Source: Halobacteriales archaeon QS_8_69_26 (GTDB taxonomy: Archaea; Halobacteriota; Halobacteria; Halobacteriales; SW-7-71-33). Taken from it: DNA of 64,000 nt. Position 1 is the stretch's first letter, and each line of letters starts with the position of its first letter. Where the stretch lies: NCBI GenBank assembly GCA_003023195.1, contig PXRX01000023.1, forward strand, positions 62,001 to 126,000, written 5' to 3'. Positions 24,000 to 33,291 of this stretch are shown one piece after another. Position numbers and translations under genes: made by a program. The notes beneath the pieces are model-generated. The model saw only the letters and a list, made by a program, of their open reading frames with translations, was not told the origin of the DNA and made no database searches.

Positions 24000-25417
24000 G
24001 CGCCGGCACGCTGTACGACAAGGTCTGGGACCGTCACCTGGTGGCGAACCTGCCCGACGGGCGCGACCAGCTGTTCGTCGGCCTCCACCTGATCCACGAG
24101 GTCACCAGCCCGCAGGCGTTCGGGATGCTCCGGGAGCGGGACCTGGAGGTGGCCTACCCGGACCTCACCCACGCGACGGTCGACCACATCGTCCCGACGG
24201 CGGACCAGTCCCGGCCCTTCGCCGACGACGCCGCCGAGGAGATGATGCGCGAACTGGAGGACAACGTCGGCGAGGCCGGCATCGACTTCTCCGACCCGAC
24301 CACTGGCGACCAGGGCATCGTCCACGTCATCGGCCCCGAGCAGGGATTGACCCAGCCCGGCAAGACCATCGTCTGTGGCGACTCCCACACCAGCACCCAC
24401 GGCGCGTTCGGCGCGCTGGCGTTCGGGGTCGGCACCTCGCAGATCCGTGACGTCCTCGCGACCGGCACCGTCGCCATGGAGAAAAAGAAGGTCCGGCGGA
24501 TCGAGGTCGCCGGCGACCTCGGCCCCGGCGTCACCGCCAAGGACGTGATCCTGACGATCATTCGCCGCCTCGGGACCGAGGGCGGGGTCGGCTACGTCTA
24601 CGAGTACGGCGGCCCCGCAATCGAGGCGATGGGCATGGAGGGCCGGATGTCGGTCTGCAACATGTCCGTCGAGGGCGGTGCCAGGGCGGGCTACGTCAAC
24701 CCCGACGAGACCACCTACGAGTGGCTCCGGGACACCGACGCCGTCCGCGACGACCCCGACGCGTTCGAGCGCCTGAAACCGTACTGGGAGTCGGTCCGGT
24801 CCGACCCGGACGCCGACTACGACGACGTGGTCGAGATAGACGGGTCGGCCATCGAACCCGTCGTCACCTGGGGCACCACGCCCGGACAGGGCGTGGGGAT
24901 CACCGAGCCGATCCCGGATCCGGACGAACTCCCGCCCGAGAAGCGCGAGACGGCCCGGCGCGCCCAGGAGCACATGCGCGTAGACCCCGGCGAGACGATG
25001 CGTGGCTACGACGTAGACGTCGCCTTCCTGGGGTCGTGCACGAACGCCCGCCTGGCGGACCTCCGGGCGGCCGCCGACGTGGTCGACGGTCGGGAGGTCC
25101 ACCCGGACGTCCGGGCGATGGTCGTCCCCGGGAGCCAGCGGGTGAAGGCCGCCGCCGAGGCGGAGGGGCTGGACGGGACGTTCCGCGAGGCGGGCTTCGA
25201 CTGGCGCGACGCCGGCTGTTCGATGTGCCTCGGGATGAACGAGGACCAGCTCGTGGGCGACGAGGCCTGCGCCTCCTCCTCGAACCGCAACTTCGTCGGC
25301 CGCCAGGGCTCGAAGGACGGACGCACCGTCCTGATGAGTCCGGTGATGGTCGCGGCCGCGGCGGTCGAGGGCGAGGTTACGGACGTCCGCGAACTGGCGG
25401 AGGTGCCGGCGGCATGA
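23996..25417 (+). CDS. leuC: 3-isopropylmalate dehydratase large subunit
   Basis: Aconitase-family [4Fe-4S] isomerase of leucine synthesis, 473 residues, working with LeuD. Cluster cysteines lie in [13 protein letters not shown] and in [30 protein letters not shown] is the substrate motif. Overlaps by ATGA with the DIDHT-protein gene upstream and with leuD downstream. Some archaeal LeuC/LeuD proteins act on homoaconitate or methylmalate; the operon makes the leucine role by far the most likely, with a possible second role in the citramalate branch. Confidence 0.96.
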   Translation: MSAGTLYDKVWDRHLVANLPDGRDQLFVGLHLIHEVTSPQAFGMLRERDLEVAYPDLTHATVDHIVPTADQSRPFADDAAEEMMRELEDNVGEAGIDFSDPTTGDQGIVHVIGPEQGLTQPGKTIVCGDSHTSTHGAFGALAFGVGTSQIRDVLATGTVAMEKKKVRRIEVAGDLGPGVTAKDVILTIIRRLGTEGGVGYVYEYGGPAIEAMGMEGRMSVCNMSVEGGARAGYVNPDETTYEWLRDTDAVRDDPDAFERLKPYWESVRSDPDADYDDVVEIDGSAIEPVVTWGTTPGQGVGITEPIPDPDELPPEKRETARRAQEHMRVDPGETMRGYDVDVAFLGSCTNARLADLRAAADVVDGREVHPDVRAMVVPGSQRVKAAAEAEGLDGTFREAGFDWRDAGCSMCLGMNEDQLVGDEACASSSNRNFVGRQGSKDGRTVLMSPVMVAAAAVEGEVTDVRELAEVPAA

Positions 25418-26100
25418 GTCCCCGACCCGACGGCGGTTCGGCCGCGGACACCGGGAGCAACGCCCCGAGCATCGAGAGCGTCTCGGGCACCGGCGTCCCC
25501 GTCCGCGGCAACGACGTCGACACCGACCAGATCATCCCCGCCCGGTTCCTGAAGGCGGTCACGTTCGAGGGCCTGGGCCAGTTCGCCTTCTTCGACCAGC
25601 GGTTCGACGCCAACGACGACCCGAAGGACCACCCGTTCAACGAGGATCGCTACCGTGGGGCCTCGGTACTGGTCGTCAACGCCAACTTCGGCTGTGGCTC
25701 CTCCCGCGAACACGCCCCCCAGGCGCTGATGCGCTGGGGGATCGACGCGGTCGTCGGCGAGTCCTTCGCCGAGATATTCGCGGGCAACTGCCTGGCGCTG
25801 GGGATCCCCACCGTGACCGCCGACCGCGAGGACGTCCGGGCGCTCCAGGACTGGGTGGCGGCGAACCCGGACGGCGACGTCGACGTCGACGTCGAGTCGG
25901 AGACGGTGACCTTCGGCGACCGGACCGTCCGGGCGACGGTGGACGACAGCCAGCGCCAGTTGCTGGTCGAGGGCAAGTGGGACACCACCGCCCTCCTCCG
26001 GTCGAACGCGGAGGCCGTCAGGGACACCGCCCGTTCGCTCCCGTACGTGGACGAGGAGCAAGTCCCGGAGGAGCCGGCCGGTTCCGGAGCCGACGGATGA
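25414..26100 (+). CDS. leuD: 3-isopropylmalate dehydratase small subunit
   Basis: Swivelling domain subunit, 228 residues. Motifs: [16 protein letters not shown] near the start and the substrate loop [15 protein letters not shown]. It matches the bacterial LeuD fold rather than the shortest archaeal form. About 22 unconserved residues precede [11 protein letters not shown]. Translationally coupled to leuC (4-bp overlap) and leuB (4-bp overlap). Confidence 0.96.
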   Translation: MSPRPDGGSAADTGSNAPSIESVSGTGVPVRGNDVDTDQIIPARFLKAVTFEGLGQFAFFDQRFDANDDPKDHPFNEDRYRGASVLVVNANFGCGSSREHAPQALMRWGIDAVVGESFAEIFAGNCLALGIPTVTADREDVRALQDWVAANPDGDVDVDVESETVTFGDRTVRATVDDSQRQLLVEGKWDTTALLRSNAEAVRDTARSLPYVDEEQVPEEPAGSGADG

Positions 26101-27077
26101 CCGAGGAAGTCGCCGTCATCGAGGGCGACGGGATCGGCCGGGAGGTCGTCCCGGCGGCGGTCCGGGTCCTCGAAGCGACCGAAGTGGACCTCTCGTTCGT
26201 CGAGGGGGAGGCAGGGGACGCCGTCGCCGACGAGCGAGGGGAACCGCTCCCCGAGGAGACCCGGGACCTTGCGGCCGGTGCCGACGCGACCCTGTTCGGT
26301 GCGGCCGGCGAGACGGCCGCCGACGTGATCCTTCCACTCCGCGAGGTCGTGGGATCGTTCGCCAACGTCCGCCCGGCGCGGGCCTACCCGGGCGTGGACG
26401 CACTCCACCCCGGGACGGACCTGGTCTTCGTCCGCGAGAACACGGAGGGCGTCTACGCCGGCATCGAGAGCGAGATAACCGACGGCGTGACCACGCTGAC
26501 CCGGGTGATCACCGAGGAGGCGTCCCGGCGGATCGCGGAGTACGGCTTCGAGTACGCCGACGCGAACGGCTACGACGTGACCGTCGCCCACAAGGCCAAC
26601 GTGATGCGGACGACCGACGGGCAGTTCCTCGACGCGGTGGCCGCCGTCGCCGACGAGCGTTGTGCGGACTACGACACCGCGCTGATGGACGCGCTTGCGA
26701 CCCACCTCGTGATGGACCCCGACGAGTACGGCGTCGTCGTCTGCCCGAACCTCGCCGGCGACGTGCTCTCGGACCTGGCCGCCGGTCTGGTCGGCGGCCT
26801 GGGCCTGCTCCCGAGCGCCAACGTCGGCGAGGACAACGCCCTGTTCGAACCCGTCCACGGCACCGCGCCGGACATCGCCGGACGGGGGGCCGCCAACCCG
26901 ACGGCCGCGATCCTCAGCGGTGCACACCTCCTGGAGTTCCTGGGGTACGACCGCGAGGGCGATCGGGTCCGCGAAGCGGTCCGGGCGGTCCTCTCGTCCG
27001 GTCCGCGGACCCCAGACCTCGGCGGCGACGCCGGCACCGACGCGGTGACCGACGCGGTCGTCGACCACCTCGACTGA
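26097..27077 (+). CDS. leuB: 3-isopropylmalate dehydrogenase
   Basis: NAD-dependent decarboxylating dehydrogenase, 326 residues, last gene of the ilv-leu operon. Motifs: [44 protein letters not shown], Mg-binding [14 protein letters not shown] and [17 protein letters not shown]. Slightly shorter than bacterial LeuB, like other archaeal members of the isocitrate/isopropylmalate dehydrogenase family. Followed by the AT-rich island, so the operon ends here. Confidence 0.95.
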   Translation: MTEEVAVIEGDGIGREVVPAAVRVLEATEVDLSFVEGEAGDAVADERGEPLPEETRDLAAGADATLFGAAGETAADVILPLREVVGSFANVRPARAYPGVDALHPGTDLVFVRENTEGVYAGIESEITDGVTTLTRVITEEASRRIAEYGFEYADANGYDVTVAHKANVMRTTDGQFLDAVAAVADERCADYDTALMDALATHLVMDPDEYGVVVCPNLAGDVLSDLAAGLVGGLGLLPSANVGEDNALFEPVHGTAPDIAGRGAANPTAAILSGAHLLEFLGYDREGDRVREAVRAVLSSGPRTPDLGGDAGTDAVTDAVVDHLD

Positions 27078-27159
27078 CCTCCGGCGGCCCCCGTCGCCGT
27101 TCGCCCGCCATCAGGAGGACAGGTCGCGAAGTGCGTACCACGGGTGCGTCTCCTTGAGT

Positions 27160-27720
27160 GTTCAATTACGAGATATATAATATAGTAGATATATGATTAT
27201 AAAATTTATAATAATATTAATATATTTCTCACTATAGTGGTATACAACCATTATTCGTGCTGTATTCCTGGGATCTCCCCAGACACGGGTTGTTATTCGG
27301 TTAATTAAAATTGGAATTTGTGTTCTTCTCATAACAGCCGTATTAACAACTGAAAGCCCAGTATTTTAAATTACAATAAAATATTATAGTATATATTCAT
27401 TGTTTAAAAATATATTTTGAAATCTGGTATATAAAGAGTATCACAATATTAATGGTATATTCGATATTCGATCAGTAACTGGGAGATCTCGCGGAATCTG
27501 CTGGCTGGGCTAGCTCTCGTGCCGTGGTCCGTCTGCGGTGCCTTCGTTCGAACGGCGGTAACCAGCGAACCGAGAAATGAAGTCTCCATTAATATTTTCT
27601 AAAATTCTATACACTAAATAATATCCTAAGGGTGTTATAGAATGGGTGGATGGGTTGGTCCTTGTTACTCAATAACAAGACACAATTGGTGGAGTCGAAG
27701 AATGTAAGAGTTCTAACCTG
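27160..27720. other. AT-rich island without genes
   Basis: About 310 bp (27160-27470) and again 27570-27720 are strikingly AT-rich (for example ATATATAATATAGTAGATAT, AAAATTTATAATAATATTA) against a background near two-thirds GC. No ORF of coding character is visible on either strand, and no transposase, integrase or repeat array. It separates the leu operon from the SMC-like gene. It may be a remnant of foreign DNA, a nucleoid/SMC loading site, or a large intergenic promoter region. Confidence 0.7.
27661..27679 (-). terminator. 7-bp inverted repeat downstream of the SMC-like gene
   Basis: CTTGTTA-CTCAA-TAACAAG, a perfect 7-bp stem with a 5-nt loop, about 100 nt past the stop of the minus-strand SMC-like gene and within AT-rich DNA. 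Candidate transcript end only. Confidence 0.35.
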
Positions 27721-27776
27721 TATGCGGTGTGTGCCCTCCGGTCGTCGTACGGGTTCCGTGACGTCGAGCGGACGGA

Positions 27777-29624
27777 TCACGGCGGACCCGACGCAGGCAT
27801 GTGGTCCGAACGGGTCTCGAACTCCGCGTCGGCGGCCTTCTCGGGGTGGACAGCCGCCAGCACCAAGTCGGTCTTCTCCCCGAAGTACTCGACCAGTCGC
27901 TCTGTCCGTTCGGCGTCGAACGCGCCGAGCGAATCGATGACGAGTACGGGTGCGACCGACCCGACGTCGTAGGTGAGATACCCCGCGAGACAGGCCACGA
28001 GACCCACCATCTCGCGCTCGCTCTCCGAGAGGTGTTCGGGAACGTCCCGTTGGACGTTTCCGTCGAATTCCCGTGCGATGACCAGATCGAACGATCCGTC
28101 GAGCCAGACCCGCTCGATCCGGTCGAACGACAGCATGGCGACGAGGTCGTCCATCGCCTCGTTGAACTCGTCACGGAGGTGGTCCTCGATGTTCTCTATC
28201 TGCTCGGTCAGTTCCCGGATCTCGGTCGTGACCGTTTCGAGTCGGTCGCGGGTCCGTTCGCGTTTCTCGAGGCGGTCTTCGAGCGTATCGCACTCCTCGT
28301 CGACGGAAGCGATCTCGCGTTCCAACCGGGTGATCCGGACCCTCGTCTCCTCGATTCGCTCGTTGAGGTCGGCCTGTTCGGAATCGCGTTCGCTGGACCG
28401 TTCCTCGATTCGCTCGTTGAGGTCGGCCATCTCCTCGCGGACCGCTTCCAACTGGTCCCGCCGGCGTTCCAGCGATTCCAGCCGGGACTCCCGGTTTTCC
28501 TGGATAGACCGGAGTTTTGCCTCCAGTTCGTCGACCCGTCGCCGTGCACGCTCGGCCGCCTCGATGCGTTCCTCGATGCGCTCTAGCTCCGGTTCGTGCT
28601 CGTCCTTTCGCTCCTTCTCCGACGCGACGAGTTCCGCCAGTTCCTCGGCGGTCTCCTCGAAGTCCGCCGACGGTGCTTCCTGGCCACACGTCCAGCAGGT
28701 GATCCGGTCGTCGTCCAGTCCCGCCTCGTAACCGAGTGCCCCGAGCGCCCCCGACTCGAGCATCTCCCGGTTGGCCGTCAGCGCCGACTGCAGCACCTCG
28801 ATCCGTTTTTCGCGCTCCCGCACGTCCGCCCGGAGGTCCGACCGCCGGGACTGGAGGTGGTCCAGGTCGTCCGAGTCGGCCGTCTCGCGGACCGTCGCCA
28901 GTTCCGACCGGACCTCCTCAAGGCGCTCGTCGAGGCGGTCGACCGCCGACTCCAGGCGCTCGACCTGGTCGGCGTGGGACTCGCGTTCGGCCACCAGGTC
29001 CGCCCGGCGCTCCAGCAACTCCTCGTGGTCCCCGTCCTCGCCGGATTCGGATCGTCGCTCGTACAGTCCGTCCAGGCGTTCCTCCAGGGTCTCCCGGCGC
29101 TCCCTGAGTTCCGACCGTTCCTCCCGACACTCCTCGAGTCGCTCGTCGACGTCGGAAAGATCCTCAAGCCGGGACTGGAGCTCCCGCTTTTCCTCCATCT
29201 TCCTGGACTGCTCCCGGCGCAGGGCGTCGACGTTCATCGGTTCGGTCAGCAGGCGCTCGATGTCGCCCGATCCCCCGACCGCCGTCCTGAGGGGGTTCGT
29301 CTCCAGGAGCGCACCGAACCGCTCGAAGAGGGCGACGTCGTCGGGGTCCTCGATCCACCCCTGGCCCTCGACGGCGACGTCACCACTGCGGTGCCGGGCC
29401 GTTCGCGAGACGTGCTTGCCCTCGAACTCCATCTCCACGGTGGCGGTGTCCGCGTCGGTGTGTATCGGTACCGAATCCACGCCGAAGGCGAACTGGATCG
29501 CCCGCAATAGCGACGTCTTGTTCGAGGCGTTCGTCCCGGTAACGAGCGTAATACCCTCTCCGAACTCGACTTCGGTGGATTCGATTCCCCCGACGTTCTC
29601 GACTGTGAGGCGAAGTCCCGTCAT
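27777..29624 (-). CDS. archaea-specific SMC-related ATPase
   Basis: A 615-residue Rad50/SMC-type ATPase. Walker A is TGTNASNKTSLLRAI (from residue 29, with the N-K/R-T-S form typical of the archaeal SMC-related family). Two long coiled coils (about 135-300 and 320-500) are joined by a CWTC zinc-hook-like motif at 310-313. The signature is HLSESEREMVGL (about 532) and Walker B VLVIDSLGAFD (about 560-570). It overlaps the upstream rdfA-like gene by 4 bp, so the two are made together. Relatives (Sph family) sit beside rdfA in Haloferax; a role in chromosome or cell-shape organisation is inferred. Confidence 0.85.
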   Translation of the reverse strand: MTGLRLTVENVGGIESTEVEFGEGITLVTGTNASNKTSLLRAIQFAFGVDSVPIHTDADTATVEMEFEGKHVSRTARHRSGDVAVEGQGWIEDPDDVALFERFGALLETNPLRTAVGGSGDIERLLTEPMNVDALRREQSRKMEEKRELQSRLEDLSDVDERLEECREERSELRERRETLEERLDGLYERRSESGEDGDHEELLERRADLVAERESHADQVERLESAVDRLDERLEEVRSELATVRETADSDDLDHLQSRRSDLRADVREREKRIEVLQSALTANREMLESGALGALGYEAGLDDDRITCWTCGQEAPSADFEETAEELAELVASEKERKDEHEPELERIEERIEAAERARRRVDELEAKLRSIQENRESRLESLERRRDQLEAVREEMADLNERIEERSSERDSEQADLNERIEETRVRITRLEREIASVDEECDTLEDRLEKRERTRDRLETVTTEIRELTEQIENIEDHLRDEFNEAMDDLVAMLSFDRIERVWLDGSFDLVIAREFDGNVQRDVPEHLSESEREMVGLVACLAGYLTYDVGSVAPVLVIDSLGAFDAERTERLVEYFGEKTDLVLAAVHPEKAADAEFETRSDHMPASGPP

Positions 29625-30211
29625 CTTCCGTCGTCCCGGCTGACGTATCCCCGCCGGATGGCCCGGTCCGCGGGAACCCTGACGTGCGTATCCTCGTCTT
29701 CGAGTTCGACGGTGACGTGGACGCTGACGTCCCCGATCGCGTCGAGTTCTCCCTTGTTCTCCAGTGACCGGACGGCCTCTCGAACCTTTTCGGCCGCGTG
29801 CTCGGAGGCGATGTCGATGGCGTCGCGTTCCCACTCGCCGGACGTGTGTTCTCGTTCGGCGTCCAGACACTCCTTGAGGTGGGTCCGGACCACGCCGTAC
29901 GAGACGAAGTCGTCCTCCAGGCGGTCGACCGGGACGCCAGCGTCGCGGAGCGATTGGCGGACTTCGGCGGCGACCGTGGGATCGTCGCCGGTGAGCCTGC
30001 GGTACTTCGACTGTCCCTCCTCGCCCAGGGTCTCCATCCCCGCGGCGTCCATCTCGCGGCGCAGCATGGTGACGTTGAGCCACTCCGCGAGTTTTCGATA
30101 TCCACGTCGTCGAGGACCGTCCGCCTGCCAGTCCTCTACGAGCCTCGACTCGTGGTGTTCCATGTCGTGGTCGTCGAGGACTCGACACACCTTGCAACCA
30201 TTCCGCGTCAT
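29621..30211 (-). CDS. rdfA: RdfA-family (rod-determining factor) protein
   Basis: A 196-residue soluble protein beginning MTRNGCKVCRVLDDHDM, with a CxxC pair and a HTH-like helical block (GYRKLAEWLNVTMLRREMDAAG) typical of the RdfA family, first linked to the switch to rod-shaped cells in Haloferax volcanii. Its C-terminus is strand-rich. A CATATTACG box lies about 28 bp upstream of the ATG at 30211, favouring this leaderless start over the GTG at 30229. It forms an operon with the SMC-like ATPase, as RdfA relatives do elsewhere. Multiple paralogues are common in haloarchaea, so the exact role is uncertain. Confidence 0.78.
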   Translation of the reverse strand: MTRNGCKVCRVLDDHDMEHHESRLVEDWQADGPRRRGYRKLAEWLNVTMLRREMDAAGMETLGEEGQSKYRRLTGDDPTVAAEVRQSLRDAGVPVDRLEDDFVSYGVVRTHLKECLDAEREHTSGEWERDAIDIASEHAAEKVREAVRSLENKGELDAIGDVSVHVTVELEDEDTHVRVPADRAIRRGYVSRDDGR

Positions 30212-30322
30212 CCCGTGAAAACGAACCACGAGCTACGTAATATGAAGATCGATATCGGATCTTCTTGTCACGGCCAAGCGAGAACTTACGATCTCCACCG
30301 GAGCGGGGGTCGCTGCCGGGGA

Positions 30323-30820
30323 TCAGTCTTCCCGGTCGTTCGACTCCTCGATGGGGTAGTATTTCTCGACGTCGACGGCGCGGTCGGTTTCGATGATGTA
30401 CTCGACCGACGACACACCGTCGATCGCCCGCACGTCCGTGAGGAGGTCGTCAATGTCGCCGGTCCCGGTAACCGTCGAGACGGCGTAGATGTCGAAGGAA
30501 CCGAACCCCGACCCGACGAACCAGAACGGCAACTCCCGGAGGCGGTCGATGACCCGGTCCCTGGCGTCCTCCTCTTCGGTCACCGACAGCGCCATGCGGA
30601 CGATGTGCCAGTTCGCCTCGTCCGGCCTGAACGTGAAGAAGACGGAGGTCTCCTCGAAGAGGTTCTCGACCCGGTAGCGGATCCCCTGACTGCTCATCTC
30701 GTAGCCCCGCTCTGCCAGACGGTCGGCGATCTCCGAGTAGGGCGTCCGGGGGTTCTCGTTCAGGATCCCGAGGATTATCCGGTCGATCTCGTCCATCCCT
30801 TCTTCCGACGCGTGTCCCAT
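30323..30820 (-). CDS. Lrp/AsnC-family transcriptional regulator
   Basis: A 165-residue regulator with an N-terminal winged HTH (DEIDRIILGILNENPRTPYS, then EIADRLAERGYEMSSQGIRY) and a C-terminal ligand-binding alpha/beta domain. Such proteins bind palindromic or repeated operators and respond to amino acids or other small molecules. It lies just outside the catabolic island, so it is one candidate for the protein that recognises TACAGTA-N4-TACTGTA; this is inference only. Start either 30820 or 30796 (MDEIDRI). Confidence 0.88.
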   Translation of the reverse strand: MGHASEEGMDEIDRIILGILNENPRTPYSEIADRLAERGYEMSSQGIRYRVENLFEETSVFFTFRPDEANWHIVRMALSVTEEEDARDRVIDRLRELPFWFVGSGFGSFDIYAVSTVTGTGDIDDLLTDVRAIDGVSSVEYIIETDRAVDVEKYYPIEESNDRED

Positions 30821-30932
30821 GCGTCCCGGTTCCGTGCGGGGCAGACTTAGTTTCCGGGGGCCGCCGGCGGACGGGCACCGACCGGACACGGCCACGACGG
30901 TCGAACCTGTGGCCGACGGGAGGACCGGCGGA

Positions 30933-31355
30933 TCACGTCCGGAGGTCCTCGCGGTCCCCGACGTGGTCGGCGACCCCGGCGACGAACTCCGACGCCGCGA
31001 GTTCGTAAACCGTGTAGCCCCGGGGGTCGCGGTGTCGGCCGATGTCGAAGGCGTGACGGCCGTCGACCAGTACGGACCAGGCGTCGCCCGGCGTGACGTT
31101 CTTGCCGACGATCCGTACGTCGGCGTCGTGGTCCACCTCCAGACGGTCGAGGACCGGCGGGACTAACTCCCCGTCCGAGAAGCGGGGTGGCCGGTACGGC
31201 CGAAGTCCGAACGCCTCGTGTTCTTCGATGGCGGCCCGCCACCATTCCGGGAGAGCGTCCAGGTCCGTGTCGGCGTAGACGTCCTCGTCCTCGCCGGGTT
31301 CCCGGCCGGCCAGGTCCGAAACCGACGGCGTGGTGTCGTCCCCGTCCTCGTCCAT
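30933..31355 (-). CDS. small acidic haloarchaeal protein, function unknown
   Basis: A 140-residue soluble protein: acidic first third (MDEDGDDTTPSVSDL), then a conserved-looking core with LPEWWRAAIEEHEAFGLRPY and VRIVGKNVTPGD, and YTVYELAASEF near the end. No motif that I recognise. A GAATATTC box is centred about 28 bp before the ATG at 31355, which supports this start rather than an upstream one with Arg-rich codons. Unlinked to its neighbours in strand or operon. Confidence 0.7.
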   Translation of the reverse strand: MDEDGDDTTPSVSDLAGREPGEDEDVYADTDLDALPEWWRAAIEEHEAFGLRPYRPPRFSDGELVPPVLDRLEVDHDADVRIVGKNVTPGDAWSVLVDGRHAFDIGRHRDPRGYTVYELAASEFVAGVADHVGDREDLRT

Positions 31356-31638
31356 TGCCGGGGGGTAACGCGGCCCGGGACTTGAATATTCCCCGGCCGT
31401 CCCCGTCCGCGGCGATCCCGCCGTCTCGTTTGGTTCCGAAAGAACGTCAGGCGACTCGCCGTGCCCGTCCCGCCGGTTTCCCCGCTCCGTCGCGGAAACG
31501 GTGGGGATCCCGGAGCGCCGTTCCCGCGTTCGTCGGTCGGACATCTCGCCACCCGAAACTACTAACTTCGCCGTGACGGAATGGAGGTGTAGTCGAGAAC
31601 GGATCGCCGACTACGATCCCCAGACTGTCGAGGACGAA

Positions 31639-32385
31639 ATGACATCGGCACTACTCAGGACCCACGAGGTGGTAAAGAAGTTCGGCGGACTCGTGGCCGT
31701 CGACGGTGTCGACGTCGCCATCGAGGACGGGGACATCGTCGGTCTCATCGGGCCGAACGGGTCCGGGAAGACCACGCTGTTCAACTGCATCACGGGCGTC
31801 CTCTCGCCCACCAGCGGTCGCGTCGAGTTCGACGGGCGCGACATCACGGGCAAGTCACCGGACCAGATCGCACTCGACGGGTTGATCCGGGCGTTCCAGG
31901 AACCACGGATCTTCCCGGGGATCTCGGTACGGCGGAACCTTCTCGCCGCCCGCGCCCGTTCCGGCCGGGTCAGCGAGGCCCTGCTGGAACGCCAGGACTC
32001 CCCGGATGCCGTCGACCGCGCCCGGGAAACCGCCGAGTTCGTCGGTATCGGCGGTATGTTCGAGGAGAAGGCGAGTTCGCTCTCGCTGGGGCAGAAGAAA
32101 CTCCTGCAGGTGGCGATGGTCTTGATGCCGGACCCCGACCTGATACTGCTCGACGAACCGACTGCGGGCGTGAATCCGTCGATGATAACCGACATCGTCG
32201 ACCTGGTGCGCGAGGTGAACGAGGACGGGACGACCGTACTCCTCATCGAACACAACATGAATGTCGTCATGGACGTCTCGGACTCGCTGTACGTGCTCAA
32301 CAGCGGGCAGGTCATCGCCCACGGTCCGCCAGACGAGATACAGCAGAACGACCAAGTCCTCCGGGCGTATCTGGGATCAGCATGA
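31639..32385 (+). CDS. livG: ABC transporter ATP-binding protein, LivG type
   Basis: A 248-residue ATPase of a branched-chain-amino-acid-type (HAAT) importer. Walker A GLIGPNGSGKTTLFN, Q-loop region IRAFQEPRIFPG, signature SLSLGQKKLLQ and Walker B LILLDEPTAGVNPSM followed by the H-loop IEHNMNVVM are all intact; the EPTAGVNP wording is LivG-like. It overlaps livF by 4 bp. The permeases and binding protein (livM, livH, livK) are on the opposite strand 1.4 kb away, an unusual split. Confidence 0.93.
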   Translation: MTSALLRTHEVVKKFGGLVAVDGVDVAIEDGDIVGLIGPNGSGKTTLFNCITGVLSPTSGRVEFDGRDITGKSPDQIALDGLIRAFQEPRIFPGISVRRNLLAARARSGRVSEALLERQDSPDAVDRARETAEFVGIGGMFEEKASSLSLGQKKLLQVAMVLMPDPDLILLDEPTAGVNPSMITDIVDLVREVNEDGTTVLLIEHNMNVVMDVSDSLYVLNSGQVIAHGPPDEIQQNDQVLRAYLGSA

Positions 32386-33203
32386 CGGACGGAGACGGCA
32401 CCGGCGATTCGATGGACGTCCCTCCCGGGAACGAGGGGACCGGCGATTCGATGGACGCCCGGCCCGGGGACCACGGTACCGGCGAGTCCCCGGACGACGC
32501 CATCGTCGAGTTCGACGACATCTACGCGGGCTACGGCGAGACCACGATCCTCCACGGGATCACCGAGTACGTCCGCGAGGGCGGCATCACCGTGATCATC
32601 GGTCCGAACGGGGCCGGCAAGTCGACGCTCCTGCGCGCGGTGTTCGGCCTCATCGACGTCTCCTCGGGCCACGTCCGGTTCAAGGGCGAGGACGTGACCG
32701 ACCTCCACCCCCAGGAGCGCCTTGAGCGTGGCATCGCATTCCTGATGCAGGAATCGAGCGTCTTCGAACCGATGACCGTGCGGACGAACCTCGAACTGGG
32801 GGCGTTCCTCCTCGACGACGACCGGCGGAACGAACGGATCGACGCCGTCGTCGAGAAGTTCCCGCTCCTGGAGGAGAAATCCGGCGTCAAGGCCCGGACC
32901 CTCAGCGGCGGTCAGCGTCGACTGCTCGAGATCGCACGCTCCCTGTTGCTCGACCCCGACCTGTTTCTGATGGACGAGCCCTCTATCGGCCTCGACCCCC
33001 AGACCCGGGCGGACATCTTCGACCGGGTCGAACGCATCAACGAGTCCGGGACGACTGTCCTGATGGTCGAACAGAACGCCTCCGAGGCCCTGGAAGTCGC
33101 CGACCGGGCGATCGTCCTCTCCTCCGGGCAGATCGAACTGACCGGCGATCCCCAGGAGGTGCTGGAGGACCCACAGATCCGCCGGCTGTACCTCGGCGGC
33201 TGA
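32382..33203 (+). CDS. livF: ABC transporter ATP-binding protein, LivF type
   Basis: Second ATPase of the Liv-type importer, 273 residues. Walker A VIIGPNGAGKSTLLR, signature TLSGGQRRLLEIARSL and Walker B LFLMDEPSIGLDP are present. The first about 37 residues are an acidic extension with two copies of GTGDSMD, absent from bacterial LivF, so a later start is thinkable but the ATGA overlap with livG fixes translation here. The pair livGF would energise LivMH for uptake of an amino acid or related acid. Confidence 0.93.
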   Translation: MTDGDGTGDSMDVPPGNEGTGDSMDARPGDHGTGESPDDAIVEFDDIYAGYGETTILHGITEYVREGGITVIIGPNGAGKSTLLRAVFGLIDVSSGHVRFKGEDVTDLHPQERLERGIAFLMQESSVFEPMTVRTNLELGAFLLDDDRRNERIDAVVEKFPLLEEKSGVKARTLSGGQRRLLEIARSLLLDPDLFLMDEPSIGLDPQTRADIFDRVERINESGTTVLMVEQNASEALEVADRAIVLSSGQIELTGDPQEVLEDPQIRRLYLGG

Positions 33204-33291
33204 CCCTCCCGGTTCGGGGGTGTGCGCTTCCCCGGATGGTCCGGGTTCCGCGGACCGGGGGTTTATGCTCCCGGTGGTCCGACAACTGGGT

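Noticed and set aside
27160-27480. AT-rich island as a replication origin or CRISPR leader
   Set aside because: No cdc6/orc1 gene, ORB-type repeats or direct-repeat/spacer array is nearby.
30233-30322. Extra regulator or small RNA between rdfA and the AsnC gene
   Set aside because: Only a promoter-like stretch and no stable fold or ORF is visible.
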